DNA from: Durusdinium trenchii
Lineage: Eukaryota > Sar > Dinophyceae > Suessiales > Symbiodiniaceae
Length of the DNA stretch: 64,000 bases
Direction of reading: 5' to 3'
Assembly: GCA_963970005.1 (NCBI GenBank)
Contig: CAXAMN010008435.1
Coordinates: 1 to 64,000, forward strand
Position numbers and translations under genes: made by a program. The notes beneath the pieces were generated by a model. The model saw only the letters and a list, made by a program, of their open reading frames with translations, did no database searches and was not told where the DNA came from. Positions within the stretch are counted from its first letter, which is position 1. Each line of letters begins with the position of its first letter. Of the stretch, positions 1-10,988 are shown piece by piece.

Positions 1-65
1 AGCTCCCGGCTTTGCCAACCGACCTGCCGGGGCCATGGCACATCGGCATCTGCTTGCTTCACGGC

Positions 66-515
66 TCAGTTCTGGGGGGTGAAAGGCCCCTCTTCCTTTG
101 TCCGCGACTTGGAACGCGCTTTTCCTTGCGTGGCCCATTCAGTCCCACACTGACCGCAGAACCAGACTGAGCCTGGAACTTTGAAGCCGCAGTTCGGGCA
201 ATGCCAAACCCTGCTGTCCAAATCCACTGTTTGCTGATAATTTGGATCCCAGCTGTGATGTGCCTTGAGCCTCTGCTTGAGTTGACCAATTCTGGCTATG
301 GTCAACTTCAATCCGGCAAACTTCGCTTGCCAGAGCAGGGCACGAGCCTGTGCTCGTTTCTTTCGATCTCTCCTCTTTTTCGAATTCGACAGCAAAATAA
401 CCTTCAAAGCAGCTATAAGAAAGGGTCTGGAAGGAAGCCCACAAAATGTATAGAGCGCACAGGCAGAAGCCGCCACCCACGCACTAACAAGTTCTCCTAT
501 GGCCTCCCAGGCCAA
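66..515 (-). CDS. Zinc-ribbon ORF, possibly a retroelement or host exon
   Basis: Open frame of 149 codons starting with MAWEAIGEL. Residues 20-42 are hydrophobic (ASACALYTFCG through FLIAALKVILL), followed by a strongly basic stretch (KKRRDRKKRAQARA). Near residues 105-128 there is a pair of CxxC motifs, WHCPNCGF and WFCGQCGTEW, which would make one zinc ribbon. The tail is again basic (KARSKSRTKEE). I do not recognise the family. Similar short zinc-ribbon segments are common in dinoflagellate proteins, and the frame may be one exon of a gene running off the left edge. The CxxC spacing is the only firm evidence. Confidence 0.4.
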   Translation of the reverse strand: MAWEAIGELVSAWVAASACALYTFCGLPSRPFLIAALKVILLSNSKKRRDRKKRAQARALLWQAKFAGLKLTIARIGQLKQRLKAHHSWDPNYQQTVDLDSRVWHCPNCGFKVPGSVWFCGQCGTEWATQGKARSKSRTKEEGPFTPQN

Positions 516-702
516 TACGGAGAACCGCGCAACGCGCTAAGGTCCCAGCTAAGGTTCCTAAACACTAGGTGTCACAGAGTCACAGAGCCGAAACCTTGTT
601 ACTAGCAATACTAAAAACCAAAACGAAAAAAATACAGAACAACATATTTCAAATACAGAACAATACAGAAAAAGAAACAAATACAAATAAAACAATACAA
701 AT

Positions 703-738
703 ACTTCTCTCTCTTTCTCTCCCTCTCTCTCCTGTCTG
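703..738. repeat. CT-rich microsatellite
   Basis: Almost pure C and T (ctctctttctctccctctct) next to an A-rich flank. Confidence 0.75.
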
Positions 739-926
739 TAGGAGGTAAAACCCAATGGATCTGGAGATTTGGGTAGCTGCCTGTGCGGCCCGTGGGGCCC
801 CGTGGGGCCCGCGTGCCCCGATCAAACGAAAAGCAAAAAGTAAAAAGAAGAAGCCATATGAACCTACTATATGAGTCTACTATATGATCTTAATTCTAAT
901 GGCTTCTTGTTACTAGTAAGGCCCTG

Positions 927-1039
927 GCTCCTAGTAGCGATGCGCTTGTTCCTAGTAGCTAAGCGTAGCTACGTTTCTTTCAGAAAGTGCACAAAAGTAG
1001 CTTCGTTCGTAGCGTCCGATCGCTCCTAGTAGCGATGCG
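927..1039 (+). repeat. 18-bp direct repeat pair
   Basis: The same 18 bases, gctcctagtagcgatgcg, occur at 927-944 and 1022-1039, with further tagtagc/cgtagc variants between them. A looser relative (gtagtagcttaagtagc) lies near 6900. Function unknown. Confidence 0.6.
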
Positions 1040-3624
1040 TTATTTGCAAAGCAAGAGTGAACGCCCAATCAGTTTTCGCACCCGGCAAATGGTTTCGCGG
1101 AGGCCCCCTTGCCGGCATGCGCCGAAAAAAGTGGAAGTTAAGGTAGGCAGAATGTCCAAATTGACGCAAACGTCTTGACACGTTTTCATTGTTTTCGTCA
1201 AGCAACATGTTCTTGTCCTGGATGAGCGCGACAAATACATCCATGGGCTTAGCGTACTTCAACATGCGACAAAAATACCATTGTTAAATGCCTGAACAAA
1301 CACCATAACAGCCAAAGAAGTACTTCTGGTGCCCTCTTGCCCCCTAACCCTTTCGCAAAAAACACGAGAAACAACACCAGAAAAAACACAAATGCAACTT
1401 GAAGAAACACAACTCACTGTCCCAAAAGACCGCGGTGGTCGCTGTCAGGTTTAGGGCTTTTAAGTGTTGTGGAACTCAAGGATTAGCCTGGCCTGCCTTG
1501 CTTACAAGTGGGTCTGAGGAGATGTCCTGCAAGGTTTCGAAGTGTGAACTTAAGGCTTGCCTTGATAACTTTTGACCCCCTACCGTAATTCGACTTTATC
1601 GTCAAAACAAACACAGCGTTGGCGTAGCCAAGCCTTAGCGGATGAATCAAAAAGATCTTTGCAAGGCCGCATCAGATATGGTTGTCATCAGTGGGCCCTT
1701 CTTCATAATGCTGGAGATTGAGTTTCTTGGCATAGTGCAGCCAATTTTGTCGAGGCTGGCCGCATCAAAATCACTAGCTCGAGTGATTTGGCCCAATAAC
1801 TTAGGCTTATTGAAATTGAGCAATAACTCAGAATATCAAAAACGTTCCAGCTGGAAAAACAAGCGCCGCAACTTAAATAGTTTGGTTTCTGCTGTCTCAA
1901 CGTGTTGGCAGGCACTTTCTGACTTCGTGACCAGATTTGCAAAAGGTAGACTGAAAAAAAACAAATCTCTGGCGCTTATTCAGGGAGAAGGAGAAAACTC
2001 TGCCTAAAGCTCCTCGTTCGCTCGCTCTGCAGGACTCCATTGCAACCGCATCTGCTTGTCTCAGTGACTTCTTGTTTTGCAAGCCCCTGTGCAAAACATC
2101 CCCGCTAAAGCGATTAAGCAATCAGCTGGCTAAGCAATTTGGTACAATTTGGTTGGTTACGCATCTTTCTATGTTGTATGCTTGCGTGAACACTCCACCT
2201 GAGCATGCACCTCCCATTCTTGGCCTGACCTCTTCAATGCCTAGAATTTTACATTGCCCCTGCTGTTCCTTGCTGGTTGGTTTACATTTGAAATGGACTA
2301 AATTGCAACAAACCGTCTGAACCCAAAAGACCAAGACCGTCTTGGGAAGTGCGTTGAGAACATATCGTCTAAGTTCTCTGTTGGTGGAAGCCCGTCAAGG
2401 TCCATCATGCTGTTCCCATGACCCAGGATGCGGATTCTCCTGCGATCCTGACGCTTGCAACTCCCTCTGCAAGCTTAGGCCGCTGACTTCTTCTGCCGGG
2501 CATTCTGGTGACGCCATGGTCGGCCTCACACTCCCCACACTCCATCAAGCTGACACAAAAGCCCGGGACACAGAACAAAGTCAGTAGCGTTACCACTACC
2601 ATGCCAAGGCCTCAAAACCATCCAGGCTAGCCATCAGCTCAGCACTGGTCTGTTCACTGGCATCTGACGCATCAGGCTGTCCAAACTGGCCTTCTCCAGG
2701 CACTTCGTTCCGTCACTCCAGTTCTAAAGAGTGTCTGTGGCTTCTATCGACAGCACTTTGTCCCTCACCGCTTGCTGCAACCACACCCCCTTCATGGCAA
2801 AATGTCTAGCCTTGCCTGAACCTTGTCTTTGGCAAATGTATGTTGCTGCAGAAGAGTCTGAGAGGAGCACCAACTCAACTTTCACCGTCGTGAACTCAAG
2901 GAACATCTGAACCCTCTGCGACCCTCACGGACTAAGGAGTAGAATTCGCCTTCACCTCCAAACGGTGCTCCCAGGCTTTGCTTGGCGCAGCTCATCTCAA
3001 TGTCCTATCCTTGCGCGCTGCCCAACCTGCATCACACTGGGTTCAAGTCTGCTTGGCGCGCCCTACTCGAATAAATATGTCTCTGAAGGGCACCTGGCGA
3101 TGTACCTCACAATCCTCCTCAAGACATGTCCATAAAAACTTTTGGTGAGAGCACGTGAACGGTGTTATCACCAGCTGGGAAAACATACATGGTTCAAAGG
3201 CGCCAGAAGGGGTAAACTACCGAGCTATCCCATGCGCTGTGTAACTTCTTGTTGGGGATCCATACAGAACGCCGAGCAATGCCTTTTGAGCCGCACACGC
3301 GACTTCCTAGCTCCTGCACTGATGGGAGTTTTGTCGAGCAAAGTGAAAGCTCCCGCAAAAAGAGCCAAAAGATGCTGAGGCTGAGGATGAGGGCGATGCT
3401 AAGCCTAAACCGGTCAAATCTGGACGTGGTCGTGGGAGGGGGAAGTTAAGAAGAAGAAGCAACCGCTTGAGGATGTTTTCGAGAATCGGGAAATCAATTA
3501 GAAGTTGGGCCAGCTCGAGGTTCTTCGTCCTCAGCCGGAACCAAGCGGAAGAGCTCAGAGGAAGCGGTAAGAGAAAGGAGTGGACATTCCGGAAGTTGTC
3601 TGGATGAGTGACCAGTCAACAGGT

Positions 3625-3876
3625 TCAGTCTCTGAGACGTTGGCTGCCATAATACTTCCGGAACCCATACTCAATGAAGACGTCTGAGACCTCTTCCAAG
3701 AACGCATCGATGAGTTGAAGACCTTCTCTTACAATGATGTGGTACTGGTGAAGAAGGCAATGATGGTCAAAGTAGAAGGTACAACCAAAAATATCATCGC
3801 TTGCTGATATAGCGGTTTTGACCTGCTTCCGTCGGGCAGCCTGATCTGGACCAGCGTCCGTTATGTCTGCAAACAC
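3625..3876 (-). CDS. Exon of an unrecognised minus-strand gene (part 4)
   Basis: Open frame of 83 codons with a balanced composition: DITDAGPDQAARRKQVKTA, then FDHHCLLHQYHIIVREGLQ and IDAFLEEVSDVFIEYGF. The alternating hydrophobic pattern after HQYHIIVR looks like real helical protein. It lies downstream of three other minus-strand candidate exons (4459-5825), so all four probably belong to one gene. It resembles what I remember of multi-copy dinoflagellate proteins with a DGA..CRRK...CxxHQ pattern, possibly transposase-like, but I cannot assign a function. Confidence 0.4.
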   Translation of the reverse strand: MFADITDAGPDQAARRKQVKTAISASDDIFGCTFYFDHHCLLHQYHIIVREGLQLIDAFLEEVSDVFIEYGFRKYYGSQRLRD

Positions 3877-4458
3877 AAAAATGCTTTGATTCCCGGCGCG
3901 GCCATTCCTAGAGCTGCGAGCTTCGCAAAATGTTTCATAGTGTCATAAACTCATAAACAAACCTTGTAACCTTTTGTCAATGATGTCAAGTCTTCAAATG
4001 AAACATAAATGGCTAAATCATTGAACAAAACGGAAACACTTGTCAACTGCAACAATGATCAAAGCTCTGCTCAAAAGAATTGCTTGGGCAAAAAAATAAG
4101 ATAAGGTTCTGGTGATACGCTAAAAGGTTTTGCACGTAAGGCACCCCCATGGTTTCCAATTGCTTGACCACCAAACCAAGAGCGTGTGCAGCAGTAGAAC
4201 CGCGGCAATCTGAAGATGTTTGGCATTCAGAACTGATGCTACGAACAGTTCCGTCTGGCGTCGCAGCAAGCTACAAGTTCTTGAGTGCTCCATGGCTTAC
4301 CTCAGCGACGATGAACATTCTGTTCGCGGTTCTTGGGCGCCAGCCGTTCGTGTAAAGCGGTGTGTGACGCTTTGATTGTGAATTTGCATTTTTTGAAATC
4401 AATGTTTGACTGTGACCAAAGTTTTTCTTGTTGTTTAGGGTTGCCAATCAAGGATCAT

Positions 4459-4806
4459 TTATGATGAACGATGGATGGTTGATTTGGTTTGTAGGTCCTT
4501 GGGTCCTTGGTCGTAGTTGCTGCAACTTGTAGTTTGTTTGAGTGTGATTGTGGGCGGGCTTTCATGATGCCTTGCCTCCTCAATGTTTCCAGAAGCCACT
4601 GCTTCAGAGTGAAGCCTGTGCTGTTCCATTGCTACATCCATTGCCTCGCTGGCAAAACAGTTCATCCCATACAAAATCGATGATGCCGTTCTCTGTTCAG
4701 CACGGATCACTGTTTGCCCACTTCTGTCAGCCATGGAGATGATTCCAAAATCTAGGGCTGCCACATTTATCGCACACCGCCGGGTTCCAATGCTGAAGGA
4801 GGACAC
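4459..4806 (-). CDS. Exon of an unrecognised minus-strand gene (part 3)
   Basis: Frame of 115 codons containing INVAALDFGIISMADRSG, then VIRAEQRTASSILYG and AMEQHRLHSEAVASGNIEEA. A pyrimidine-rich cctccttcag just before the IGTRRC segment is a plausible splice acceptor. The second half is predicted helical with many Ala/Glu. The lower-coordinate end (QTTSCSNYDQG and after) is probably intron read-through. Confidence 0.4.
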   Translation of the reverse strand: MSSFSIGTRRCAINVAALDFGIISMADRSGQTVIRAEQRTASSILYGMNCFASEAMDVAMEQHRLHSEAVASGNIEEARHHESPPTITLKQTTSCSNYDQGPKDLQTKSTIHRSS

Positions 4807-4929
4807 AAGACTGAGACGACCAGCCCTGCCTTCTTTCTGCTTGCCAAGCTTGCGCGCTGCAAATGAACTCAGCTGCTGTTGCTGAAGGACCTCCGCGGAT
4901 TGGATGGCAAGCCGGCAAGCCTGCTAGAT

Positions 4930-5478
4930 TTAGACGCTTCTCTCTTTAGCCTTTTGTTTTGGTTCACCAAAGCTGCAATGCGTGCATTCGTTTTTGAAGT
5001 TGATGCTCAGCCGTCGCAACCATTTTGGCCAGGTCCAGCGGAGGCTTCCTTGCAAGCTCATAAACACGTTCATGGAACCAATGCTCGCTTGATTTGTGGA
5101 AGAGCGGCTATCATAAAGGACAACCGGCAAGGCTGACAAAGATTGAGGTTGAGGTTGAGATGATGAACCAGCTCCAGAATCTTGATTCGCCCCTTTGCTT
5201 CCAGCAACTGGAACCACATCGGAATCAGAATCATGAACTTCAAATTCATTGACACGGGTTGATGCTGCTGGTGCTTCACTGGACACCAAGGCCACTGAAT
5301 CAGCAGCAATTGAACTTTCATCGTCCCCCTGCACACGAACAACTGGAAGTGCGAAGTCCAGCCCAAATTCAGATATCAGCACGCGTCGCAGAACGAAAAC
5401 ATTCACAAAAGAAGCGTAGGCACCTTCACAAAAAGGTACCTGTGGGTGATAAGGGTGATAACTCTCGAGAAAACACAA
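4930..5478 (-). CDS. Exon of an unrecognised minus-strand gene (part 2)
   Basis: The most protein-like part is about 5115-5405: LRRVLISEFGLDFALPVV, then a Ser/Asp-rich disordered segment (EVHDSDSDVVPVAGSKG) and SSSQPQPQSLSALPVV. Possible acceptors (acccacag, cgtgtgcag) occur near 5440 and 5335. The disordered segment looks like a linker between folded parts. No family recognised. Confidence 0.35.
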   Translation of the reverse strand: MCFLESYHPYHPQVPFCEGAYASFVNVFVLRRVLISEFGLDFALPVVRVQGDDESSIAADSVALVSSEAPAASTRVNEFEVHDSDSDVVPVAGSKGANQDSGAGSSSQPQPQSLSALPVVLYDSRSSTNQASIGSMNVFMSLQGSLRWTWPKWLRRLSINFKNECTHCSFGEPKQKAKERSV

Positions 5479-5590
5479 TTATGAACACAATTATGATGAC
5501 CATTGTAGAAAAATCTGCTAAATTCTATATCGTTCTGTTCGCTCTTTGAAACATGAGATTGACAACAAACAAAAAAGTTTCACGTCATAC

Positions 5591-5825
5591 CTGTCAAAAT
5601 TGTATCACAAACAAAACCAAACAAACTTGTGTCTTCTGCAAGCCCCCGCACCTTAGAAAAGAAATAATCCAGATTCTTCCGTCTTAGCCCTGGAGTGAGA
5701 TTTGACCAAATTTCAGTCAATGTTTCCACCACAGAAGCCTTGCTGATCACAAGTTCCCCGCCGCTGCTTTCGACACTTGCTGCAGCAACGATATGTGTGA
5801 GCGCACACTGTGCAAAAACGGACAT
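5591..5825 (-). CDS. Exon of an unrecognised minus-strand gene (part 1)
   Basis: Helix-rich frame: HIVAAASVESSGGELVISK, then VVETLTEIWSNLTPGLRR and KVRGLAEDTSLFGFVCDT. It ends at a canonical donor (ttgacag|gtatgacg on the minus strand), with the last exon base at 5591. This supports a spliceosomal gene read leftwards through 5478-3625. The true 5' end of the gene was not found. Confidence 0.4.
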
Positions 5826-7385
5826 TCTGCCTCTATCCTGCCTCTATCTAACATGGCTGCCCCATCTTCAACATCAAGTTCTCTTGGACCTGGATCTTGC
5901 AATAAACACAAGAATCTGATTTTTGCCTATATGGTGTTTGCTAGGGTGATTCTCTGTCCCATGTGCATGAGTCTCCCAGATTCTTTCAACTTTCAAGCAG
6001 TTGGTTAAGATGAGAAGTTATGTTTGCTCTGAATGAAAACTCATGGTTGAATCCTAGTCTTTGTCCAAAAGCCAATGATCATGGCTTCAGCGGGAGCGCC
6101 CTACTGTACACAGTGCGTTGAAAATACATACTTGTCTCAGATTAACATGTTTTTCAGAAAAAATCACTCTAAAGTTAAATAAAGTTCTTAAAGACCAAAA
6201 CTCCTGGAAGAGCAAAACATGAGCTATGATTTCCCCAACTCATCTTGATCTGAGAATCAAAATTCCCAATGGATCATATGTACAAGAACACAGCCCGTGG
6301 ACAGGGTACCCCTCCACGCTCCCAAATCCATGGTTCACCCTGTGAGTGGATGTGCCTAGCCCAGAAAGTTTGGACAAACAAGAATATTCATGGAATCAGT
6401 AGGTCATTGAGCATTCTTTTCCGTTGCGCTCTTGGAGGTGCAATGCTTGAGAGGTGCCATCGTCTTGTTTTGGAGTCGTGTTGGGTCCTGAGACCCAAGT
6501 CAGCGCATTGGTGCAACATAGTCAGTACACACTGCAAAAACTCTAGCGCCTGTCTTTGGGCACCCACCCGCAAGATGCCAAGTCTTGTGATTGAGCAGCC
6601 TGCCGCAAACCGGTGTGGCTAATCAAAACATCGGCAAGCCGATGAAAACTACATATACTGGCCAAAATCTTCTTGGAACATAATCACCGATGTGTAAAAC
6701 ATGTTACACAATCTTGCAAAATGCCTCTGAGTCTTGGAGTCTGTTTTGGTTTCGGAGTCTGATTCCAAGAATTTTGATATTTTTTTCGCAAAAGCACCGT
6801 GAACCAAATCAGCGCGAGTGCTTTTTTCAAGGAAGCTGCCCCCCACCCTGAGGCGGGGAGAGCTTCCTTGAAGAAGCGTGAGCTATCCTGCGTCCGGTAG
6901 GTAGTAGCTTAAGTAGCTAGGAGCTTACTCCCTTCCTCCAATTGAGGGGGGCACCTACTTAATTAACTCAGGGTGGACTTAAAAAGGAATAAAACAAACA
7001 AAGAAGCACACATGAAAAAAAAGAACCAACGAAAAAATACAAAAGTTAACACTGTTCGGGCGATCTTCTCAGAAAGGAATGCCAATTCAGTGTAAGGGTT
7101 AGGGCATTAGCTGCTGGTTTTGCACCCGGTGTATGGCTGCAACTGAACGCTCTGGAGACTCTGGAGCTCCTATTCTTTCTAATCTCGTACTGGCAGCATT
7201 TTGGTCCATCTTGTGCAACCTTTTCTTGTGCAACCTAGTCGTTTAGAAAAACAAGTTTTCTCCACTTACTCCTAAACTGATTAGATCGTTCTTCTCTGCG
7301 AAGAAGGGGGCCTTCGAGGAGAGCCGTTGTATGAAAGGTTTTCGAGGGTGGTAGGAAGTCTTTGAGACATGATCATCATGGAATT
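5826..7385. other. Intergenic, nothing recognised
   Basis: No convincing coding or RNA gene. 6780-6960 has several near-palindromic purine/pyrimidine patches and tagtagc words like those near 930. Confidence 0.45.
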
Positions 7386-7390
7386 GGGAG
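7386..7390 (+). repeat. Copia target-site duplication, left copy
   Basis: gggag directly outside the 3' LTR, matched by gggag at 32993-32997 outside the other LTR. A 5-bp duplication is the usual size for copia integrases. Confidence 0.85.
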
Positions 7391-7486
7391 CTCGAAAGGC
7401 AAAAGGCACACTGAAGCACCTTTTCTCAGCTCGAACAAGAAATGCCTCCATATTGGGCATACATGGTACTCACATCACTTCACAGA
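7391..7486 (-). repeat. 3' LTR of the copia element (96 bp)
   Basis: Identical at 96 of 96 positions to 32897-32992. On the minus strand it starts TCTGTGAAGTG and ends CTTTCGAG, so it lacks the usual TG...CA ends unless the start is taken two bases in. It is preceded by the polypurine tract and followed by the target duplication. Confidence 0.85.
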
Positions 7487-7499
7487 CTCCCCCTCCGCC
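7487..7499 (-). promoter_or_regulatory. Polypurine tract
   Basis: The minus strand reads GGCGGAGGGGGAG directly upstream of the 3' LTR. This is the expected place and composition for the plus-strand DNA primer of an LTR retrotransposon. Confidence 0.75.
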
Positions 7500-7555
7500 A
7501 CTTTGGCGGATTGCATGGACATGAAGAAAAGTCCAAAACACGGGGCTCAAGGCAT

Positions 7556-8479
7556 TCAAGTTCTCTTAGAGCTTTTAGCTCTATAGTATTCGGCTCGCAT
7601 CTTGTCGGCCGACCATCCTTTGCCAGCGTTGTCATGCTGGAAGCAGTTCCATGGGTTCGTAGGAACCAGCTCACTCCTCTGGCTTCTCTGATGGCTCGCC
7701 TGCACGTTCATAGGATGGCTCGACTGCGCCACCACTTTGTGCAGCCTTGCAGAAGCTGCTATCGCTTGCTCAGCGACTTGCCCAGCTACCATGGCTTGCT
7801 CCGCGGCTTGCTCCGCGGCTTGAGCTGCCAGCTCTGCATTTTCGGCCGCCTTCTCAGCTCCTTCAGCCGCGGCACAGGCTGCTTGAAGAGCTCGTTCACT
7901 TGAAACGCTCAGTGTGCTGGGGCTCTCGCAGCCCCCTTTCTTTTCCAGCGATCGTGCCATAGAGCTCCGCCGTCTCATAGTCCCCCTTTCCTTTTCGACA
8001 ATCGAATCATCATCACGACCCGGGCCCTCTATCAGCATGGCTTCGGCTGCATCGAAAGGGCACCCATCAGCTTCTTCTTCGGTTGCTGACTCACTTTCCG
8101 CAGCCTTCCTCATTCTGGTAGTAGAGCTCCGCATCCTTGGTCGCATCAAACGCGAGGATGTAGCCAGGATCCTTTCTCCAGCCCCGGACTCATCGTCTAA
8201 GCCAGGCATCTTGCTAGACAGCACTTGCAATCGACGAAGGCAGCAACGCACCGAAGCGCAGGCCGTCTTCATTACCCAGATTGCCCCAATCACCACCAGC
8301 ATTAGGCCACACAGCCATAGACGACCAAAGGCTGTATCCATATCCTGATCCCCTTGCGCTTCAGCGGCTTGAACTAGCAGTCCACCCACCAGCAGCGCCC
8401 GTAGAGCTACTTGATGATCTTGTGCTTGAGGCGGCAAGCTGCCACCAACCAGGCTCTTCACCTGGGGCCCACTTTTCAT
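7556..8479 (-). CDS. Copia 3' ORF with transmembrane and coiled-coil segments (env-like position)
   Basis: 307-codon frame between RNase H and the 3' LTR. Residues about 53-68 form a hydrophobic segment (LWLCGLMLVVIGAIWVM) followed by a cluster of Cys and Arg (ASVRCCLRR), as in a single-pass membrane protein with a cytosolic basic flank. Residues about 195-245 are an Ala/Glu-rich coiled coil (AAEGAEKAAENAELAAQAA). The middle is acidic and Ser-rich. The start ATG lies two bases after the RNase H stop. A one-base shift there would instead fuse it to pol through FQRDLSMKSG. The position matches the env-like ORF of some plant copia elements (Sirevirus type), but there is no sequence evidence of a true envelope, and I see no signal peptide. 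Confidence 0.6.
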   Translation of the reverse strand: MKSGPQVKSLVGGSLPPQAQDHQVALRALLVGGLLVQAAEAQGDQDMDTAFGRLWLCGLMLVVIGAIWVMKTACASVRCCLRRLQVLSSKMPGLDDESGAGERILATSSRLMRPRMRSSTTRMRKAAESESATEEEADGCPFDAAEAMLIEGPGRDDDSIVEKERGTMRRRSSMARSLEKKGGCESPSTLSVSSERALQAACAAAEGAEKAAENAELAAQAAEQAAEQAMVAGQVAEQAIAASARLHKVVAQSSHPMNVQASHQRSQRSELVPTNPWNCFQHDNAGKGWSADKMRAEYYRAKSSKRT

Positions 8480-8481
8480 GC

Positions 8482-9500
8482 TCAGGTCTCGCTGAAAGCC
8501 TTCAAAACTCTGCCTTTGAGCGGCTTTGTCATGCCGTCCGCCACCAACTCAGTCCCCTTGAGGTGGTTGAGCTTCCATGAACCGCCCGGAAAGGACGGTG
8601 GTCCTTCGATGGCTTCTCGAAGGATATTGGAGCGGACTCTCAAGTGTCTTGTCCGCCATGAGTTGCTGCTGTTCCCATGAGCGAGGCCAATTGCTGCAGC
8701 ATTGTCCCCATAAATCACCCACTCAAAGGAGTTTGCCGTCAGCTGCTCCCCCCACATAGCACATAGGAGTGCCTCCGTCGCTCTTCCTGCCGTTAAGGCC
8801 TCACAGTACGAAACCAGCTCGGCTTCTGCAGTGCTATGGCAACGAAAGGTTGGGTGGAACTCTGCCATGCTATTGGTGCACCAGCAAAACATAGCACCAA
8901 GCCTTGGATGCTCTTGTAGCCACTACCAGCGCCATACGCGATGTCCGCAAACACTTCCAGCAGGCGTTCATGCCTTTGGACTTTCAATTGATCTCTGGCT
9001 CCCCACTTGTTCTGGATGTTCTTGGAATAGTGGAGGCCGCCTGGATTGCCCTTCACATAGGCCAACAGTCCATACCCAATTTCGATCGCCTTGGCCGGAT
9101 TCCGAGTGACCAGTTTGCTGATCGCTGCAACACCGAAGGCAAGATCCGGCCTCGACCTTGTGGACAACCATAAGAGAGAGCCAGCCAGGGCCTGTGCTTC
9201 ACGGACTTGATTCCTATCGATGTCAGGCTGCTGCTCACCATCAGCTTCATTAATCTTGAAGTTGGGAAATGTCGTGGAAGCATTGACATTCCACCTGGCC
9301 AGAAGCTCCTGCTCATACTTGTTTTGAGCAATATGGAAACCATCTCCTTCAGCATCCGGGGCAATCTCAAAACCGCAGAAATGCACTGCTGACGTGGATG
9401 AAGCCCATTCGATGTTTGACGTGGTCCATGTGGTCTGCAGAGAACTTAGGGCGACCTTCACCGTAGCTTCTTCACCCGAAACTAAGATGTCGTCCACGTA
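8482..9500 (-). CDS. pol: Copia reverse transcriptase C-terminal part and RNase H
   Basis: Begins at SVYVDDILVSGEE, the catalytic centre of copia reverse transcriptases, and runs through YEQELLARW and LAGSLLWLSTRSRPDL (the usual connection region). RNase H follows with FADIAYGAGSG (first Asp), STAEAELVSYCEAL (Glu), VIYGDNAAAIGLA (second Asp) and LVADGMTKPL (last Asp), so all catalytic positions are present. The frame shifts once near 8850-8860, inside the CCTTTCG run before CHSTAEAE. One extra T restores a single frame, which suggests a homopolymer error or a very recent mutation. The N-terminal half of the enzyme is 17 kb away at 26346-27568 because of the nested insertion. Confidence 0.88.
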
Positions 9501-9506
9501 GACAGA
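9501..9506 (+). repeat. Target-site duplication of the nested element, left copy
   Basis: gacaga here versus tacaga at 26340-26345. Five of six bases match (acaga). Removing one copy and the insertion restores an uninterrupted copia frame, G-L-M-S-V-Y-V-D-D. Confidence 0.75.
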
Positions 9507-9613
9507 TGCCATGTTCCTCTTGTTCAGGGCTTTGCTTTACAACCAGGGCTTTGGGAAAATGCTCACTTGCGCCTTGCCTTGAGCATTGTGAAGATATTGG
9601 GCAACGGTTGGAA
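9507..9613 (+). repeat. Left terminal inverted repeat
   Basis: Starts tgccatgttcctcttgttca. Its reverse complement closes the element at 26238-26339. After 48 near-identical bases there is a short unequal stretch, then 28 identical bases ending ttgggcaa, then a weaker cggttgga. Confidence 0.85.
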
Positions 9614-9741
9614 CACCCATGGTGCCAAGTCAAGTCAATAGTAGCACTAGCCAGCAGTGGTACTCGGGAGACATGTGAACCCTCAGTCCATTGCATAGTA
9701 GACCTCCCACAAAAACTTTGCTTCACCCACCCACAACTCAA

Positions 9742-9785
9742 CAATCAACCACAAGGTCAACAATCAACCACCTTGTGGTTGATTG
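9742..9785. repeat. 15-bp stem, 14-nt loop hairpin just inside the left end
   Basis: caatcaaccacaagg at 9742-9756 pairs perfectly with ccttgtggttgattg at 9771-9785. The loop contains a third partial copy (caatcaacca). Subterminal hairpins can serve as transposase-binding or terminator structures. The role here is unknown. Confidence 0.7.
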
Positions 9786-10988
9786 ATGAAAAGTTTCAAC
9801 TAGCTTGCCACATGATAACAGTCCTACAAGTGATCATTCCGTATAAGAGCTTTGCACAAGCCAGAACAGGACAAAGGACAACGCGCGACAACACCAAGAA
9901 CAGAAAACGATTGGGAGAAGCACAGGGTTTGAGTTTGAGTTGGGAGTTTTATCTAGTAAAAACATCACATGTGTGCAGTGCACTGTGCAGCCGTTTTGTT
10001 TTGGAAATAGGACATCCCATCGTTTTGTTTAAAGACCTTCTTCCCCTCAAGTGTGGCAGAAGGGTGTGGAAAAAACATAAACTTTCTGGAAAAACAACAC
10101 AGCGCCGTGAAGGTGGTATTTTTTTCCTGCGAAGGTCAAGGTGGTCACGCAGACTTCCACACAGACAGTTGGTGGCATCCCCCTGCACTTTGAAACCTGA
10201 ACTGCTTTTATTGTTTTGTAATTGGGGCGTTGGCCCTACATAGATTGTTTGACAACAATATGCTACTACAATGTAAGTTCATCCCACACCTCTGTTCGGT
10301 GGATGCAAGCACTGGCTACAGCGCTTCAAAATCTCTCCGGCTCATGGTGCATCACTCATTGCCATCAGCTGAAACAGGTTTGCAGCCATGGATTGAAACC
10401 TGTGGTGAAAACTTTACATCACGAAGATGCAAGGTTGACCAAACATGTTTGTTGCGAAGGACCTAATATAGACTAGTGACCTTCCACGGGAACATCTTCC
10501 TCCGCCGATTCTTCTTCGCCGCCCTCGGGCGCCATCTCGCAGTCCTCTTCTGGATCAACCGTGTGGTCCTTCTTGAGGACTGCATTGACCATAGACTCCT
10601 GGGTAGACAGCTTCTAACTTTCTATGGGTTTAGATTGGATTGAAGACAACTTCCAAACAAAGAGCTTCAATATACCTTGAACCACGCAATACATGATCAC
10701 AATTCAGAATGCTGAAATAGGAACCATCAACGCTTGGCCAGCTTGGAGGTCTCCGCGGGTTCGAACTAGTTCTTTTCGAACACTCTCCTCATGCATGGAT
10801 CAACGAACTGGCGCAGCATCGAACCATGATGAAGACAACCATGACGAAGACAACCATCCATATTTTACATATTTTTAGATTCAAGGGGCGGCGATGGTTT
10901 CACGGGCTTCATCATCCAGGCCATCGGGAACATGGAACTCAGTGGCACATTGCATTGATTTGGACAAAAGAAAGGACACATAGCAAAG

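Larger units (their letters stand above)
516..3624. other. Gene-poor stretch with small repeats
   Basis: No gene is supported here. The A-rich segment 600-700 and CT-rich run 703-738 are low complexity. A plus-strand frame of 121 codons at 1642-2007 has no recognisable motif and may be chance. Confidence 0.5.

Noticed and set aside
1642-2007. 121-codon plus-strand frame
   Set aside because: No motif, no neighbour support and no splice or composition signal.
7442-7903. Plus-strand Leu/Arg-rich frame over 7.4-8.5 kb
   Set aside because: It is the antisense of the copia 3' ORF and has no motif.
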